64,000 bases of DNA from Paenibacillus_E violae (GTDB taxonomy: Bacteria; Bacillota; Bacilli; Paenibacillales; NBRC-103111). The notes beneath the pieces were generated by a model, which was given only the letters and a program-made list of their open reading frames with translations, ran no database searches and was not told where the DNA came from. Of the stretch, positions 27,479-36,509 are shown piece after piece (within the stretch, counting starts at the first letter, position 1; each line of letters starts with the position of its first letter). The stretch is taken from NCBI RefSeq assembly GCF_032461945.1, contig NZ_JAWCUD010000003.1:434001-498000 (forward strand), given 5' to 3'. Made by a program: the position numbers and the translations under genes.

Positions 27479-27533
27479 TCACTGCAGTGACGTGTTATGT
27501 TTTCATTATAGGGTTGGTATAACAACTAAACAA
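27479..27533 (-). promoter_or_regulatory. Promoter of operon B with downstream palindrome
   Basis: TTGTTT (27528-27533), 17-bp spacer, TATAAT (27505-27510). A perfect 12-bp palindrome TCACTGCAGTGA (27479-27490) lies about where transcription begins and could be a repressor operator. No tandem repeat at 20-22 bp was found upstream, unlike the other importer promoters. Confidence 0.6.
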
Positions 27534-27572
27534 TGTACAACTCTTTACTTTACTTACCAGATCTTGTTGTAT

Positions 27573-27586
27573 TGTAAGCGCAATCA
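27573..27586. promoter_or_regulatory. Near-consensus cre (CcpA) box upstream of operon B
   Basis: TGTAAGCGCAATCA matches the cre consensus TGWAANCGNTNWCA at all but one fixed position. It is about 40 bp upstream of the -35 of operon B and just downstream of the response-regulator gene at 27619. Confidence 0.45.
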
Positions 27587-27618
27587 TTGTGTACAAAGCC
27601 CTATAAAATTAACGGGTA

Positions 27619-29133
27619 CTACTCAGCATTCTTTTCCCTGTACTCCACCGGCTTTTCTTGCACCCGCTTCTCAAACTCTCTTAGAAAATGATGATAATGC
27701 ACGTAACCGACTCCCTCTGCAATGGAGCGAATCGTGGCAGCAGATTCCGTCAGCATGTTCTTAGCCTCATTGATTCGAAGATCATGGATATATTCAATAA
27801 TACCAACACCATACTTCTTTACGAACGCATGGCCCAGATATACGGGATTCATATAAAAGCGTTTTCCGATTTCTTTTATTGTTAAGGGGGACTTATAATT
27901 TTCCTGAATGTAGCGTTCAATTCCATACAGTGGATGGCCCGAGCTGGATTCCCTACGTTCTCTCAACCTTCGCATATATTCGGCCAGATAACTCCACACA
28001 GATTGCTCCAAAGTCGTCAGCGATTTAGGACCGGTTTGCAGCAGATTGCGGAACATCGGCCACATATCCATGGATGCCACTTCCAACTCCCGCAGCACAT
28101 CCATACTCTTCAGGACCACATGTACACAGAGCATGCGCACCATCTCCGGAGCGATCTTGTCGTTTTGGAACAAAGCGAATACTTGTTTTAAAATACTGGC
28201 TGCCTCCTGCTCCTGTAGTCGTTCCGCAGCACCAAGCAGTTCCTCCAATGTCGCCATCATCCCAAGATTATAACTAAACTCCAACCTATCGGCAGTCTCA
28301 TAATCAACAAGTCCCTCACTATCATAAAAAAAATGGTGGACGGATGCCTCCAGCGCGCCCGAATAGGATACATTCAAATCTCGGAGAAACCGAACGGGGG
28401 GGCCAATCGATACGCATATCGCCACGCCATGCTGTCTAAGTCCGTTATAAACTTTCCCAGCCAGTTCCCGAACATCCTCAGCACAGTCCACCACGAGGCA
28501 AATCTGGCCAGGCATAAGATCAACTAACATTGCTTTTGGAGGAACAATATAGGAACTACAAGATGCCAATTCCTCTTCGTTCATCCCCTCTATTAAGATA
28601 CATCTCCATCCTTTGGCTTCCTGATCCAACTCTCCGATCTGCTTAGATATACTTTCGTCCAGCCCTTCCAACTCCCCCCGGAGAATGGGAGCAATCATCA
28701 TTGAAAACAATTGACCACTTGTCATTTCCTGTCGATTAATCACCTGTTGTCGGGATGCAAGTTCCTCCATCACCTCCCCTAGGGTGATCTCCCATTCATC
28801 ATCCATAATAGGTTTGAGCAGATAATGACGTACTCCGTATCGCAGTGCTGACTGTGCATATTTGAAGTCGCCGTAGCCACTCATGATGATGAAAATCGGC
28901 CTATACGTCTCCGACAACAGCTGAGTCTGACGAATCAGTTCCAGTCCGTCTATCACAGACATCCGAATATCCGTAATGACAAGTGAAGGTCGACAATTTA
29001 TAATCAGTCGCAGCGCTTCTTCCCCGTCGGAGCACATGCCACATACCTCAAACCCTAGCCCTTCCCAATCGGCTAACATCCGAATTCCTTCAAGTGCAAT
29101 CGGCTCATCATCGACAAACAATACTTTACACAT
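27619..29133 (-). CDS. Response regulator with AraC-type output domain (second of the trio)
   Basis: 504 residues. Receiver domain with VDDEP pocket and phospho-aspartate in VITDIRMSVIDG (near residue 55); the usual proline after the DIRM motif is serine. Conserved lysine in YLLKPIMDDEW (near 107). C-terminal two helix-turn-helix motifs (IGKRFYMNPVYLGHAFVKK and VGYVHYHHFLREFEKR). The start overlaps the kinase stop by eight bases. It is one of two AraC-type regulators flanking a single kinase. Targets are not obvious; importers B and C lie on either side. Confidence 0.89.
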   Translation of the reverse strand: MCKVLFVDDEPIALEGIRMLADWEGLGFEVCGMCSDGEEALRLIINCRPSLVITDIRMSVIDGLELIRQTQLLSETYRPIFIIMSGYGDFKYAQSALRYGVRHYLLKPIMDDEWEITLGEVMEELASRQQVINRQEMTSGQLFSMMIAPILRGELEGLDESISKQIGELDQEAKGWRCILIEGMNEEELASCSSYIVPPKAMLVDLMPGQICLVVDCAEDVRELAGKVYNGLRQHGVAICVSIGPPVRFLRDLNVSYSGALEASVHHFFYDSEGLVDYETADRLEFSYNLGMMATLEELLGAAERLQEQEAASILKQVFALFQNDKIAPEMVRMLCVHVVLKSMDVLRELEVASMDMWPMFRNLLQTGPKSLTTLEQSVWSYLAEYMRRLRERRESSSGHPLYGIERYIQENYKSPLTIKEIGKRFYMNPVYLGHAFVKKYGVGIIEYIHDLRINEAKNMLTESAATIRSIAEGVGYVHYHHFLREFEKRVQEKPVEYREKNAE

Positions 29134-30952
29134 GTTCAGCTGCCTCCTCCTGTGACAAGATTAGACCAATAGGGATTTGAATGGTAACGGACGTCTGTTC
29201 ATACGCTTTGCTGTCAATCAAAAACAAGGAACGATCATTGTAAAAAAGATTCAACCGCTTATACACGTTTCTCAGGCCGATGCTTTTTCCTGCCTCTTCT
29301 TCCACATGCAAGTTCTGGAGAATGCTGTTCAGCTTGGCAGCATCCATACCAATCCCGTTATCTTTGACCCTGATTATCAGATAACGGTCATCCAACCCTG
29401 CTGAAATGTGAATCCTCCGGTCCCCCTTCACCGATTGAAGCCCGTGTTTGCAAGCATTCTCTACCAGAGTTTGAATGCTCATTTTGGGAATCCGGCAGAA
29501 AAGTATCTTCGGATCGATATCTATCTCATAGGTAAATCGATCCTGAAATCTGAATTTCTCAATCTGTAGATACATCTTAATAAAGCTAATTTCCTCTTCA
29601 ATCGTCACCAGATCATCCTTCCAGCTGAGCAGCCTTCGCAGAATTTGCGAAAGGCTACGAATAATATCCGTAACATGCTCATATCGATGCTTCTTGCATA
29701 CCACCAGAATAGCGTTGAGTGTATTAAACAGGAAATGCGGATCTACCTGGCTCTGCAGAAAATTCAACTCCGCCCGTACTCTTTCCAATTCCAAGTCCTT
29801 CTTCTGGATCTCCAGCTTGTAGACATCGTTAATCAGATTGCGGATTTTCACCGTCATCAGATTAAAGCTGCGCAATAATCCTCCAATCTCATCCTTGCCT
29901 TCATACATGTTAATAGGCTCGAAACGCTCATTTTTAACCCATTGCATATGTTTGGAGAGCCGTCTGACTCTCAGATTGTAGGATTGAAGAATAGTAAAAA
30001 TTAGGACCGTCGGAATTACTGTGCTACACAAGGTGAGTACAATGCCGAATTTTATTACTGCATTCTGCTTTTGTTGAAATCGCGCTCGTTCTGGAATCCC
30101 AATTAATTTCCACCCACTAAGATAGCTGGCAGTTCCCAAGCTGCTGATGAAATTGCCATTTGCCTCGTTATTCGCCGAGTCTAAGTATTCTTTGGCTAAA
30201 GGGGGCAGAAGGTTTTCCTTCGCAATGTAAGAGAGGTTTGAATCAAGAACAACTCTATTGTTAGCATCAACAAGTTTGAATTGTAGATAGTTCTGCTCCT
30301 TGTTAAAAAGCTCCTGCACCTTGTCCAGCTGCAAATCCACTCGTAGATATTTTGTGTAAGTCATCAAATCCGGAAAATTCTCCAGCTTGCGAATAATGCT
30401 CACATACACCCTCTTTTGCTGTGGGTTCATCGGGTTCATATCCAAGTAAGAGGCGACGACCACCTTCTCTTTCGTATCGGTCAGTTTCCGGTACCATTCG
30501 CTCTGTTTGTCGCTATCCTTCAATACAAAATAGCTTCCTCCGCTTCCAATTGTCGGGTTCGTGGTAAACACCCCTAGCCAGGAGATGTACGGATACTGAT
30601 CCGTATACGGACGCAGCTTGTCACGCAAGTAGCTGTCATAAGTCTCATAGTAGATTGACAAGTCGGAATAGGAGGCTTCCAACTTTCCGTTAAAAGTACG
30701 ATCTGCCGCTACGGTGTTACCGATCGCTACGCTTTCGTTCACGATCTGGGTGAGCTCATAAGCTGCCCGATCCAAAGAAATCTGCAGATTTTCCCTCTCT
30801 CGACTTTGCGTATCCCGGCTATTTTGCATATAGAACAGGATATTGATGCTCATAATTGGGAGTAAGACGCACAAAAGATAGATAAATAGAAACTTATATT
30901 TTAGCGGTATGTCATTGACGATATGGCTGAAAAGCTTCCATTTCCGGTTCAT
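29126..30952 (-). CDS. YesM-type sensor histidine kinase
   Basis: 608 residues. First membrane helix near 18-43, extracellular sensor (about 45-290), second helix near 300-325, HAMP-like segment (KDEIGGLLRSFNLMT), phospho-histidine in QVDPHFLFN, and HATPase motif VENACKHGL. AGGAGA precedes the ATG. It lies between two AraC-type response regulators, 17 bp after the first and overlapping the second by eight bases. The stimulus is probably an extracellular sugar or a sugar-loaded binding protein, by analogy with the family. Confidence 0.9.
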   Translation of the reverse strand: MNRKWKLFSHIVNDIPLKYKFLFIYLLCVLLPIMSINILFYMQNSRDTQSRERENLQISLDRAAYELTQIVNESVAIGNTVAADRTFNGKLEASYSDLSIYYETYDSYLRDKLRPYTDQYPYISWLGVFTTNPTIGSGGSYFVLKDSDKQSEWYRKLTDTKEKVVVASYLDMNPMNPQQKRVYVSIIRKLENFPDLMTYTKYLRVDLQLDKVQELFNKEQNYLQFKLVDANNRVVLDSNLSYIAKENLLPPLAKEYLDSANNEANGNFISSLGTASYLSGWKLIGIPERARFQQKQNAVIKFGIVLTLCSTVIPTVLIFTILQSYNLRVRRLSKHMQWVKNERFEPINMYEGKDEIGGLLRSFNLMTVKIRNLINDVYKLEIQKKDLELERVRAELNFLQSQVDPHFLFNTLNAILVVCKKHRYEHVTDIIRSLSQILRRLLSWKDDLVTIEEEISFIKMYLQIEKFRFQDRFTYEIDIDPKILFCRIPKMSIQTLVENACKHGLQSVKGDRRIHISAGLDDRYLIIRVKDNGIGMDAAKLNSILQNLHVEEEAGKSIGLRNVYKRLNLFYNDRSLFLIDSKAYEQTSVTIQIPIGLILSQEEAAEHV

Positions 30953-30969
30953 TGTCGATCTCCTATAGG

Positions 30970-32505
30970 TTATTTCTCGGCTTTTTTGTACGATGAAGGG
31001 ATTACGCCGGTCAAAGCTTTGAACTTCGCACCAAACTGCTCAGGATCTGAATACCCCACCATTTGGGCGATTTCGGTTATTTTCATCTCGGTACGGAGCA
31101 GGAGCTTTTTGGCCTCCGTTATGCGAACGGTGTGCACGTACTCATTGAATGCGAGGCCACGCTGCTTTTTAAAGCGTTGACCCAAGTGAGCCGCATTCAC
31201 ATGGAGATATTCAGCCACGTGTTGAAGCTGCAGCTTTCCTTGGTAATGCTGTTTAACGTAAGCCTCAGCAGCAGAAACAAGATCATCGATACGAGCACCT
31301 TTCTCCCTTACGTTCCATTCTGCTGCTTCAAGAAACTCTTTCAACAATCTGCTTTTCAGTTCTCCCAAATTTTTCGGAAGAGGCGATGCAAACCATCTTC
31401 GGGTCCAATTTTCGATATCTGCTCCCTGTTGGGCCAGTTCTTGAAGAATCTCCAGCTTCAGCGTAGACAAGTTTGCCGCCGCCCATGCTTCCGAAGAAGA
31501 TAAAGTTATAAATAATTCAATCATAAGAGTATGAACGGCATCTACGTTGCCGTAGTTGATGGCATGGATCAGTGATGCTTTGGTTACTTCAAGGATCGAT
31601 GAAGATTCCTCTGACATTTTGTCGTGATAATAGTAGACCTTGGGAAGATTGGAGGGATATTTGCACACTTCTGCTGTAAGCACTTCCTGATAGGCTCTGC
31701 TTAATGATAAAACCCCTTTAACCTCACTGCTGATTGCAAAAGAAAAGTTCTCCCCGCATTCTTTTTGGATATGTGATACGAAACGATCTATAAACGGGAT
31801 TGTTAATACAGATTCCTTGGAGTCCATGGCAAGAATAAAACCATACCTGTTAGTACCTAGCACGAACGGATAAACACTTACTTCCGTCAAGGCCTCCGAC
31901 TCTCCGGCTACCCGTAGACGCTGAAACAGACTGATCTGCTCTTGTTCTCTATCCTCCAAATTGCTACAAACAAGATAGATACAGCGAATTCTAGATTGCT
32001 CGTGTAGTTTCAGCAGGCTCCGCGCCTTGTCCACCCATTCCTTTCTGACGTCTCCCATCAAAAGCCGTGAAACCGTTTCAGCACGACTACAATCAATGAT
32101 AGAGCGCTGCAGAGCACGTCGCGTTTCCTCCGCATGAATGTCCTCCGCAACCTCATGAACTGCACGCTCTAATTCCGATTCGTCCAAGGGCTTCGTCAAA
32201 TAATTGGAAACACCGAATTTCATAGCCTGCTGTGCATATTGAAAATCAGCGTAGCCGCTTAGCACGATAAATTTTGTATCTGGAAAACGCATATAAACCT
32301 TTTCAATTAATTCCAAGCCATCAATGACCGGCATCCGAATATCCGTTATGATCAGATGAGGGCAGTTTTCCTCTACTAGCTGTAGAGCATCCTCCCCATC
32401 TAGCGCCTCTGCATAGATTTCAAATCCAAGCTTATGCCAATCAACCAGCAATCGTAACCCTTCAAGCATGATCGGCTCATCATCGGCAATCAGAACCTTC
32501 AACAT
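30970..32505 (-). CDS. Response regulator with AraC-type output domain (first of the trio)
   Basis: 511 residues. Receiver domain with IADDEP pocket, phospho-aspartate in IITDIRMPVIDG (near residue 55) and lysine in YLTKPLDESE (near 107). The C terminus carries two helix-turn-helix motifs (HVAEYLHVNAAHLGQRFKKQ and VGYSDPEQFGAKFKALTG). It begins the regulator/kinase/regulator operon, separated from importer C by a strong stem-loop, and has its own promoter candidate. Confidence 0.89.
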   Translation of the reverse strand: MLKVLIADDEPIMLEGLRLLVDWHKLGFEIYAEALDGEDALQLVEENCPHLIITDIRMPVIDGLELIEKVYMRFPDTKFIVLSGYADFQYAQQAMKFGVSNYLTKPLDESELERAVHEVAEDIHAEETRRALQRSIIDCSRAETVSRLLMGDVRKEWVDKARSLLKLHEQSRIRCIYLVCSNLEDREQEQISLFQRLRVAGESEALTEVSVYPFVLGTNRYGFILAMDSKESVLTIPFIDRFVSHIQKECGENFSFAISSEVKGVLSLSRAYQEVLTAEVCKYPSNLPKVYYYHDKMSEESSSILEVTKASLIHAINYGNVDAVHTLMIELFITLSSSEAWAAANLSTLKLEILQELAQQGADIENWTRRWFASPLPKNLGELKSRLLKEFLEAAEWNVREKGARIDDLVSAAEAYVKQHYQGKLQLQHVAEYLHVNAAHLGQRFKKQRGLAFNEYVHTVRITEAKKLLLRTEMKITEIAQMVGYSDPEQFGAKFKALTGVIPSSYKKAEK

Positions 32506-32541
32506 TCACGTTTCACCTGATTTCCCTTTTGATATGAACCT

Positions 32542-32571
32542 ATTATACGGTCCCGCCCATAGATCCAGCAA
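32542..32571 (-). promoter_or_regulatory. Promoter candidate of the regulator/kinase/regulator operon
   Basis: TTGCTG (32566-32571), 18-bp spacer, TATAAT (32542-32547), lying between the importer C terminator and the first response-regulator gene. Confidence 0.5.
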
Positions 32572-32573
32572 CG

Positions 32574-32611
32574 GAAAAGCCGTTTTAGTCCTCGGACTAA
32601 AACGGCTTTTC
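32574..32611. terminator. Perfect 18-bp palindromic terminator after importer C
   Basis: 32574-32591 pairs perfectly with 32594-32611 around a 2-base gap. Because the arms carry AAAA and TTTT at their ends, it can act in both directions. It separates the importer C genes from the two-component trio. Confidence 0.8.
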
Positions 32612-32630
32612 ACAATAAATGCGCGATCCC

Positions 32631-33542
32631 TTATTCTTTTACGCTTCCCAGATTTAGACCTACTACAAAGAAGCGCTGCAGGAAAGGGTAAACTAACAAA
32701 ATCGGCACAGCAGTTACAATTGTGATGGCAGCCCGAACGGAGGCAGGTGTAACCATACCTTTGGATTGGCCCGTGTTGACACCATTTAAGAGCGCCGGAT
32801 CACTGTTGCTGCTCATTGTAGAACCCAGAAGCTTCATCATCTCGTACTGCAGCGTACTTAATTTAATATCGGAAGAAGCGTACAAGAACGTGTCGAACCA
32901 GGAGTTCCATGAGCCAACCGCGATAAATAACGCAATGGTTGCCAAGACTGGCGTGCAGAGTGGAAAGATGATCCGCAGAAAAATTGTAAAATCTCCTGCA
33001 CCGTCGATCTTCGCCGATTCAACTAAACTACCTGGGAGAGACTTGATATAAGTTCGGATAACTATTAGGTTAAACGCACTGACCATCCCAGGCAGAATGT
33101 ACACCCAGAAGTTGTTCAGCAATCCCAGTTGCTTGATCAGGAAATAATTCGGGATTAAACCAGCATTAAAATACATGGTCAGCACGAATAATACGCCAAT
33201 GATTTTACGAAACAAATAGTGAGGCTGAGCCAACGTATAAGCTAGCATCGAAGTCAGAAAAACGCCTAATACAGTAAGCGTTACGGTTCGAGCCACCGAA
33301 ATCCAGGCAGCATGATAGATCGTTCCTGAGATAAAAATGGCTCGATAATTTTGCAAGCTCCAAATCCTCGGCCATAAGTAAAGTCCCCCCCTCAGCGTAT
33401 CGTTGCCTTCGTTAAAAGATACCGTCAGCGTATGAAGAAAAGGATACAGGGTAACGATGACCAAGAAGAGCATAAAAAATCCATTTAGTATGTTGAATAG
33501 GATCGCTTCCAAGCGATTATTCTGGAAAGTAGCCGTTTTCAT
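32631..33542 (-). CDS. Carbohydrate ABC importer permease, YtcP type (importer C)
   Basis: 303-residue membrane protein with six helices, EAA loop VESAKIDGAGDFTIFLRIIFP and C terminus FVVGLNLGSVKE. GGGGG lies six bases before the ATG at 33542; a TTG two codons earlier is too close. It is 11 bp from its partner permease. Confidence 0.88.
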   Translation of the reverse strand: MKTATFQNNRLEAILFNILNGFFMLFLVIVTLYPFLHTLTVSFNEGNDTLRGGLYLWPRIWSLQNYRAIFISGTIYHAAWISVARTVTLTVLGVFLTSMLAYTLAQPHYLFRKIIGVLFVLTMYFNAGLIPNYFLIKQLGLLNNFWVYILPGMVSAFNLIVIRTYIKSLPGSLVESAKIDGAGDFTIFLRIIFPLCTPVLATIALFIAVGSWNSWFDTFLYASSDIKLSTLQYEMMKLLGSTMSSNSDPALLNGVNTGQSKGMVTPASVRAAITIVTAVPILLVYPFLQRFFVVGLNLGSVKE

Positions 33543-33553
33543 ATTCAACCCCC

Positions 33554-34540
33554 TTATAACAACCGCTCTTCGCCAAGGCGTTTCGCAATATAATTCGCAC
33601 TTAAAACCATTACAATGCTGACGATCGTCTTAAATATGCCCGCCGCTGTCGCCAGGGAGTAGTTGCCAAGTGCTATTCCATATTTCAACACGAAAATATC
33701 AATCGTTTGTGACCAGTCCACAACCAGACCATTCCCCAACAAGTATTGCACTTCAAAGCCCGCATCCAAGATATGGCCAACATTCATAATTAACAGAATA
33801 ATGAACGTCGCTTTAATGCCTGGCAACGTAACATAGCGCATTTTCTGGTACCGGTTGGCTCCATCCATGGAGGCAGCTTCATAAAGTGAAGGATCTATGG
33901 AAGTAATCGCAGCCAAGTAGATGATCGTGTTCCAACCCACTTCCTTCCACACGTTTGCGGCACCGACAATGCCCCAGAAATAATGCCCGATGCTTAGCCA
34001 CATGACTGGCTCCTTGATGATATGAAGCTTCATTAATACGACATTGACGATCCCATCCTCTACGGACAGTGTGGAAGCCACAATACCAGCCGCAATAACC
34101 CATGACAAGAAGTGGGGTAAGTACGAAATCGTCTGTACCGAGCTTTTGAATATCTTTGTTTTGATTTCATTAAGAAGAAGCGCCAGCACGATCGCTGTTA
34201 CAAATCCTAGTACCAAATTGATCAAGCTCATGCCTAATGTATTACGGAGTACCTGAAGGAAGACATCATCACCCATCAGAAATTTAAACTGATCAAAGCC
34301 CACCCATTTCTGTTTGAAAAATGGCAAGGCCGGGCGATAATTTTGAAAGGCCATTAACCAGCCCCAAATAGGGACATAATTGAAAATAACCAAATAGATC
34401 AGAATCGGTACGGACATAAAGATCAATTGCTTTTGGCTTTTTATCGTTTTCCAACTGAATGCTACGCCAATTTCCGGATCGATCCATTTCTTTTTCTTGA
34501 CAACTGCTTTCGCATCTTGTTTCAGTATAGCTTCTGCCAT
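33554..34540 (-). CDS. Carbohydrate ABC importer permease, LplB type (importer C)
   Basis: 328-residue membrane protein; the cytoplasmic N terminus (about 30 residues, lysine-rich) precedes the first helix (LIFMSVPILIYLVIFNYVP). EAA loop YEAASMDGANRYQKMRYVTLP. GGGAGGG precedes the ATG. Between it and the binding-protein gene lies a 10-bp stem-loop. Confidence 0.88.
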   Translation of the reverse strand: MAEAILKQDAKAVVKKKKWIDPEIGVAFSWKTIKSQKQLIFMSVPILIYLVIFNYVPIWGWLMAFQNYRPALPFFKQKWVGFDQFKFLMGDDVFLQVLRNTLGMSLINLVLGFVTAIVLALLLNEIKTKIFKSSVQTISYLPHFLSWVIAAGIVASTLSVEDGIVNVVLMKLHIIKEPVMWLSIGHYFWGIVGAANVWKEVGWNTIIYLAAITSIDPSLYEAASMDGANRYQKMRYVTLPGIKATFIILLIMNVGHILDAGFEVQYLLGNGLVVDWSQTIDIFVLKYGIALGNYSLATAAGIFKTIVSIVMVLSANYIAKRLGEERLL

Positions 34541-34578
34541 TATAAATCCCTCCCAAACCGAAAATTGTCGTCTATAAA

Positions 34579-34604
34579 CGGAGAAGACCTGCTCGTCTTC
34601 TCCG
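34579..34604 (-). promoter_or_regulatory. Stem-loop between binding protein and permease genes (C)
   Basis: A perfect 10-bp stem (34579-34588 with 34595-34604) and a 6-base loop lie 23 bp after the binding-protein stop. There is no strong T tract, so mRNA stabilisation or partial termination is inferred. Confidence 0.6.
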
Positions 34605-34626
34605 CTCCTCGGTAAGTGAATATGAA

Positions 34627-36306
34627 TTATTTACTGCTCCAATTCTTGATCCTCCATTGAATCTGATCGTTGATACGATCTTCGTAGGCTTTGACGTTCG
34701 CTTTGGAAAGCTGATCGGTGTATTCTTCCCAGACTTTTTCGAAATCCGCTTCGCTCGCCAAAACGGCTTTCGGCAAATACTTTACTGCCAGATCGTTCAT
34801 CTTAGTTTGGGCCACTTTCGCCGGGGAACCGTCGATTAAGTCGATGGACCATGCTGGATAATAAACGGGGTTATCAACCGGTGTTTTGAAGAACTCGGCC
34901 CAAGTCTTATGATTGTACGCCTTCAACACTTCCTGATCCACTGGCTTCAAGCTATCATAGAACTCCTGCGGTTGCGTGTTCGGGTCTGTCGCGTTCCCAT
35001 CCATGTAAGTACCCTGCATTTTGGGTAAATTAAAGAAGAACGCTTCTGCTTTATTGGCTAGCTTCCAGGTATTATCATTTTGCTGATCACGCTGTTCAGG
35101 AGTGCGGTAATATTTCCCGTCCTTTACTTGATAGTCCTGACCTTGAACGCCCCATTGTAATGTTTTCTGCCAATCTTCCGTCATCAAACTATCAAGAAAT
35201 TTTATGATTGCGATCGGATCTTTGGCCTTAACTGAAATACCATAACCGCGGTTGATGGTTAAAGCGGGACGATCCCGGTAGTATTCCGTCGCACCTGGAT
35301 AGAGCAATGGGAAACCTACGTAGGTGCTGCCAAAGTTACCCTGAGAAATCAACGACTTTTCGCCATCACTAAAGTTCCAATGCTGGTCAAACATACCGAT
35401 AACACGACCGCTAGCGATCTTGGCCAAATACTGATCATAATTCTGCACAAGTGCTTCCTTGTCCAACAGTCCTTTACTGTTTATCTCGTTCAGCTTCTTG
35501 TAATAGTTCTTAGCTATATCCTTATCAGCAAAAATGGATGCCTTGCCGTTTTCTACGATTACCCCGCCATCGTTCGGATGGCCTGCCAAGTGCTCTGGCG
35601 GATTCTGCAAAGGGAAGGTTCTCCAGTCAAAGTTCAGCGTCTCGAAACCAATCCTGTCCGGGTGCTGCTGTTTGGCCTTTTCAATAATAGCGAAGTAATC
35701 CTCCAGTGTCTTCGGAGTCGGCCATCCCTGCTCCTTCAGAATGTCTTTTTGTAACCAGAAGCCGGGGCCCTCGTAAGTCGTTTCAGTAAATGTTCCAGTG
35801 AATGCATTGTAACCCGGAAGTGCGTAGATATGTCCGCTTGCCGGATCCTTAATTTGGTTCCAAACATCCGCATAATGCTTCTTCAGGTTCGGTGCATACT
35901 TCTCGATCAAGTCTTCCAGAGGCACGAACGCGCCTGCAGCGATCAGCTTGTCATCGCCCGTAATCACATCCGGATAGTCTCCACCGGCAATCATAACACC
36001 TAGTTTCTGCGTGAGGTCGCCGACCAGAAATTCCATTTTCAAACTGACGCCTGTTTTATCCTTAATCATCTTATAAATGCGATTGTCAGCCGTAGGCTGC
36101 TGGTAGGAGTTGGCAATGAACATGGAAATCGTCATCGGTTTAATAGCTTCCGTACCCTGCGTAGCTACCGCGCTTCCTGTGGTAGTTGGAGCCGTGCCAG
36201 AAACCGTTGAACCGCTGCCTGCGTCATTGCATCCTGATAAGATGACACTGAAAGTCAAAACAGGAACGATCATCCGAAGTGTAGTACGCTTCATTAGTAA
36301 TGCCAT
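34627..36306 (-). CDS. Extracellular solute-binding lipoprotein (importer C)
   Basis: 559-residue lipoprotein; signal peptide with lipobox VILSGC (cysteine near residue 25), Ser/Thr/Gly-rich linker, then a large LipO-like solute-binding fold. GGGAGG lies nine bases before the ATG at 36306; the frame continues seven codons upstream to an ATG that would lack a Shine-Dalgarno. Ligand unknown; the neighbouring hydrolases are for arabinose-type glycans but none is in this operon itself. Confidence 0.9.
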   Translation of the reverse strand: MALLMKRTTLRMIVPVLTFSVILSGCNDAGSGSTVSGTAPTTTGSAVATQGTEAIKPMTISMFIANSYQQPTADNRIYKMIKDKTGVSLKMEFLVGDLTQKLGVMIAGGDYPDVITGDDKLIAAGAFVPLEDLIEKYAPNLKKHYADVWNQIKDPASGHIYALPGYNAFTGTFTETTYEGPGFWLQKDILKEQGWPTPKTLEDYFAIIEKAKQQHPDRIGFETLNFDWRTFPLQNPPEHLAGHPNDGGVIVENGKASIFADKDIAKNYYKKLNEINSKGLLDKEALVQNYDQYLAKIASGRVIGMFDQHWNFSDGEKSLISQGNFGSTYVGFPLLYPGATEYYRDRPALTINRGYGISVKAKDPIAIIKFLDSLMTEDWQKTLQWGVQGQDYQVKDGKYYRTPEQRDQQNDNTWKLANKAEAFFFNLPKMQGTYMDGNATDPNTQPQEFYDSLKPVDQEVLKAYNHKTWAEFFKTPVDNPVYYPAWSIDLIDGSPAKVAQTKMNDLAVKYLPKAVLASEADFEKVWEEYTDQLSKANVKAYEDRINDQIQWRIKNWSSK

Positions 36307-36334
36307 TTTCTTTTTCCTCCCTTTCATATCTCCC

Positions 36335-36348
36335 TTTAAACGCTTACA
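36335..36348. promoter_or_regulatory. Cre-like box between promoter and binding-protein start (C)
   Basis: TTTAAACGCTTACA has one mismatch to cre TGWAANCGNTNWCA and lies in the leader, where a CcpA roadblock would act. A second related core, GGAATGCGCTTACA (36376-36389, two mismatches), overlaps the -35 box 41 bp away. Confidence 0.45.
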
Positions 36349-36362
36349 TATTGATATATCTA

Positions 36363-36390
36363 ATTATATCGACTTGGAATGCGCTTACAA
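36363..36390 (-). promoter_or_regulatory. Promoter of importer C
   Basis: TTGTAA (36385-36390), 16-bp spacer, TATAAT (36363-36368). Tandem direct repeats start three bases upstream of the -35. Confidence 0.65.
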
Positions 36391-36393
36391 TTC

Positions 36394-36428
36394 ATAAAAT
36401 AAAGGTCTTCCCCCTATAAATTAAAGGT
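36394..36428 (-). promoter_or_regulatory. Tandem 22-bp-spaced direct repeats, likely AraC-regulator sites (C)
   Basis: ACCTTTATTTTAT (minus strand, 36394-36406) and ACCTTTAATTTAT (36416-36428) differ at one of 13 positions and are 22 bp apart, directly upstream of the -35 of importer C. One of the response regulators of the nearby trio is the likely binder. Confidence 0.6.
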
Positions 36429-36469
36429 ACTTTTTAATCTAGGTTTGCTTATGCTGCCCTTTAAATGAG

Positions 36470-36496
36470 AAAAGACAGCCGATCAAGCCGGCTGCC
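36470..36496 (-). terminator. Terminator of operon D
   Basis: A stem of eight pairs with one mismatch (36474-36481 with 36489-36496) is followed on the minus strand by TTTT. It lies 14 bp after the stop of the second GH51 gene. Confidence 0.7.
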
Positions 36497-36509
36497 TTAG
36501 TATTTTTAT

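Noticed and set aside
27534..27604. Search for tandem 20-22 bp repeats upstream of the operon B promoter
   Set aside because: Only scattered matches were found at these spacings; TTGTACA occurs twice but 56 bp apart.
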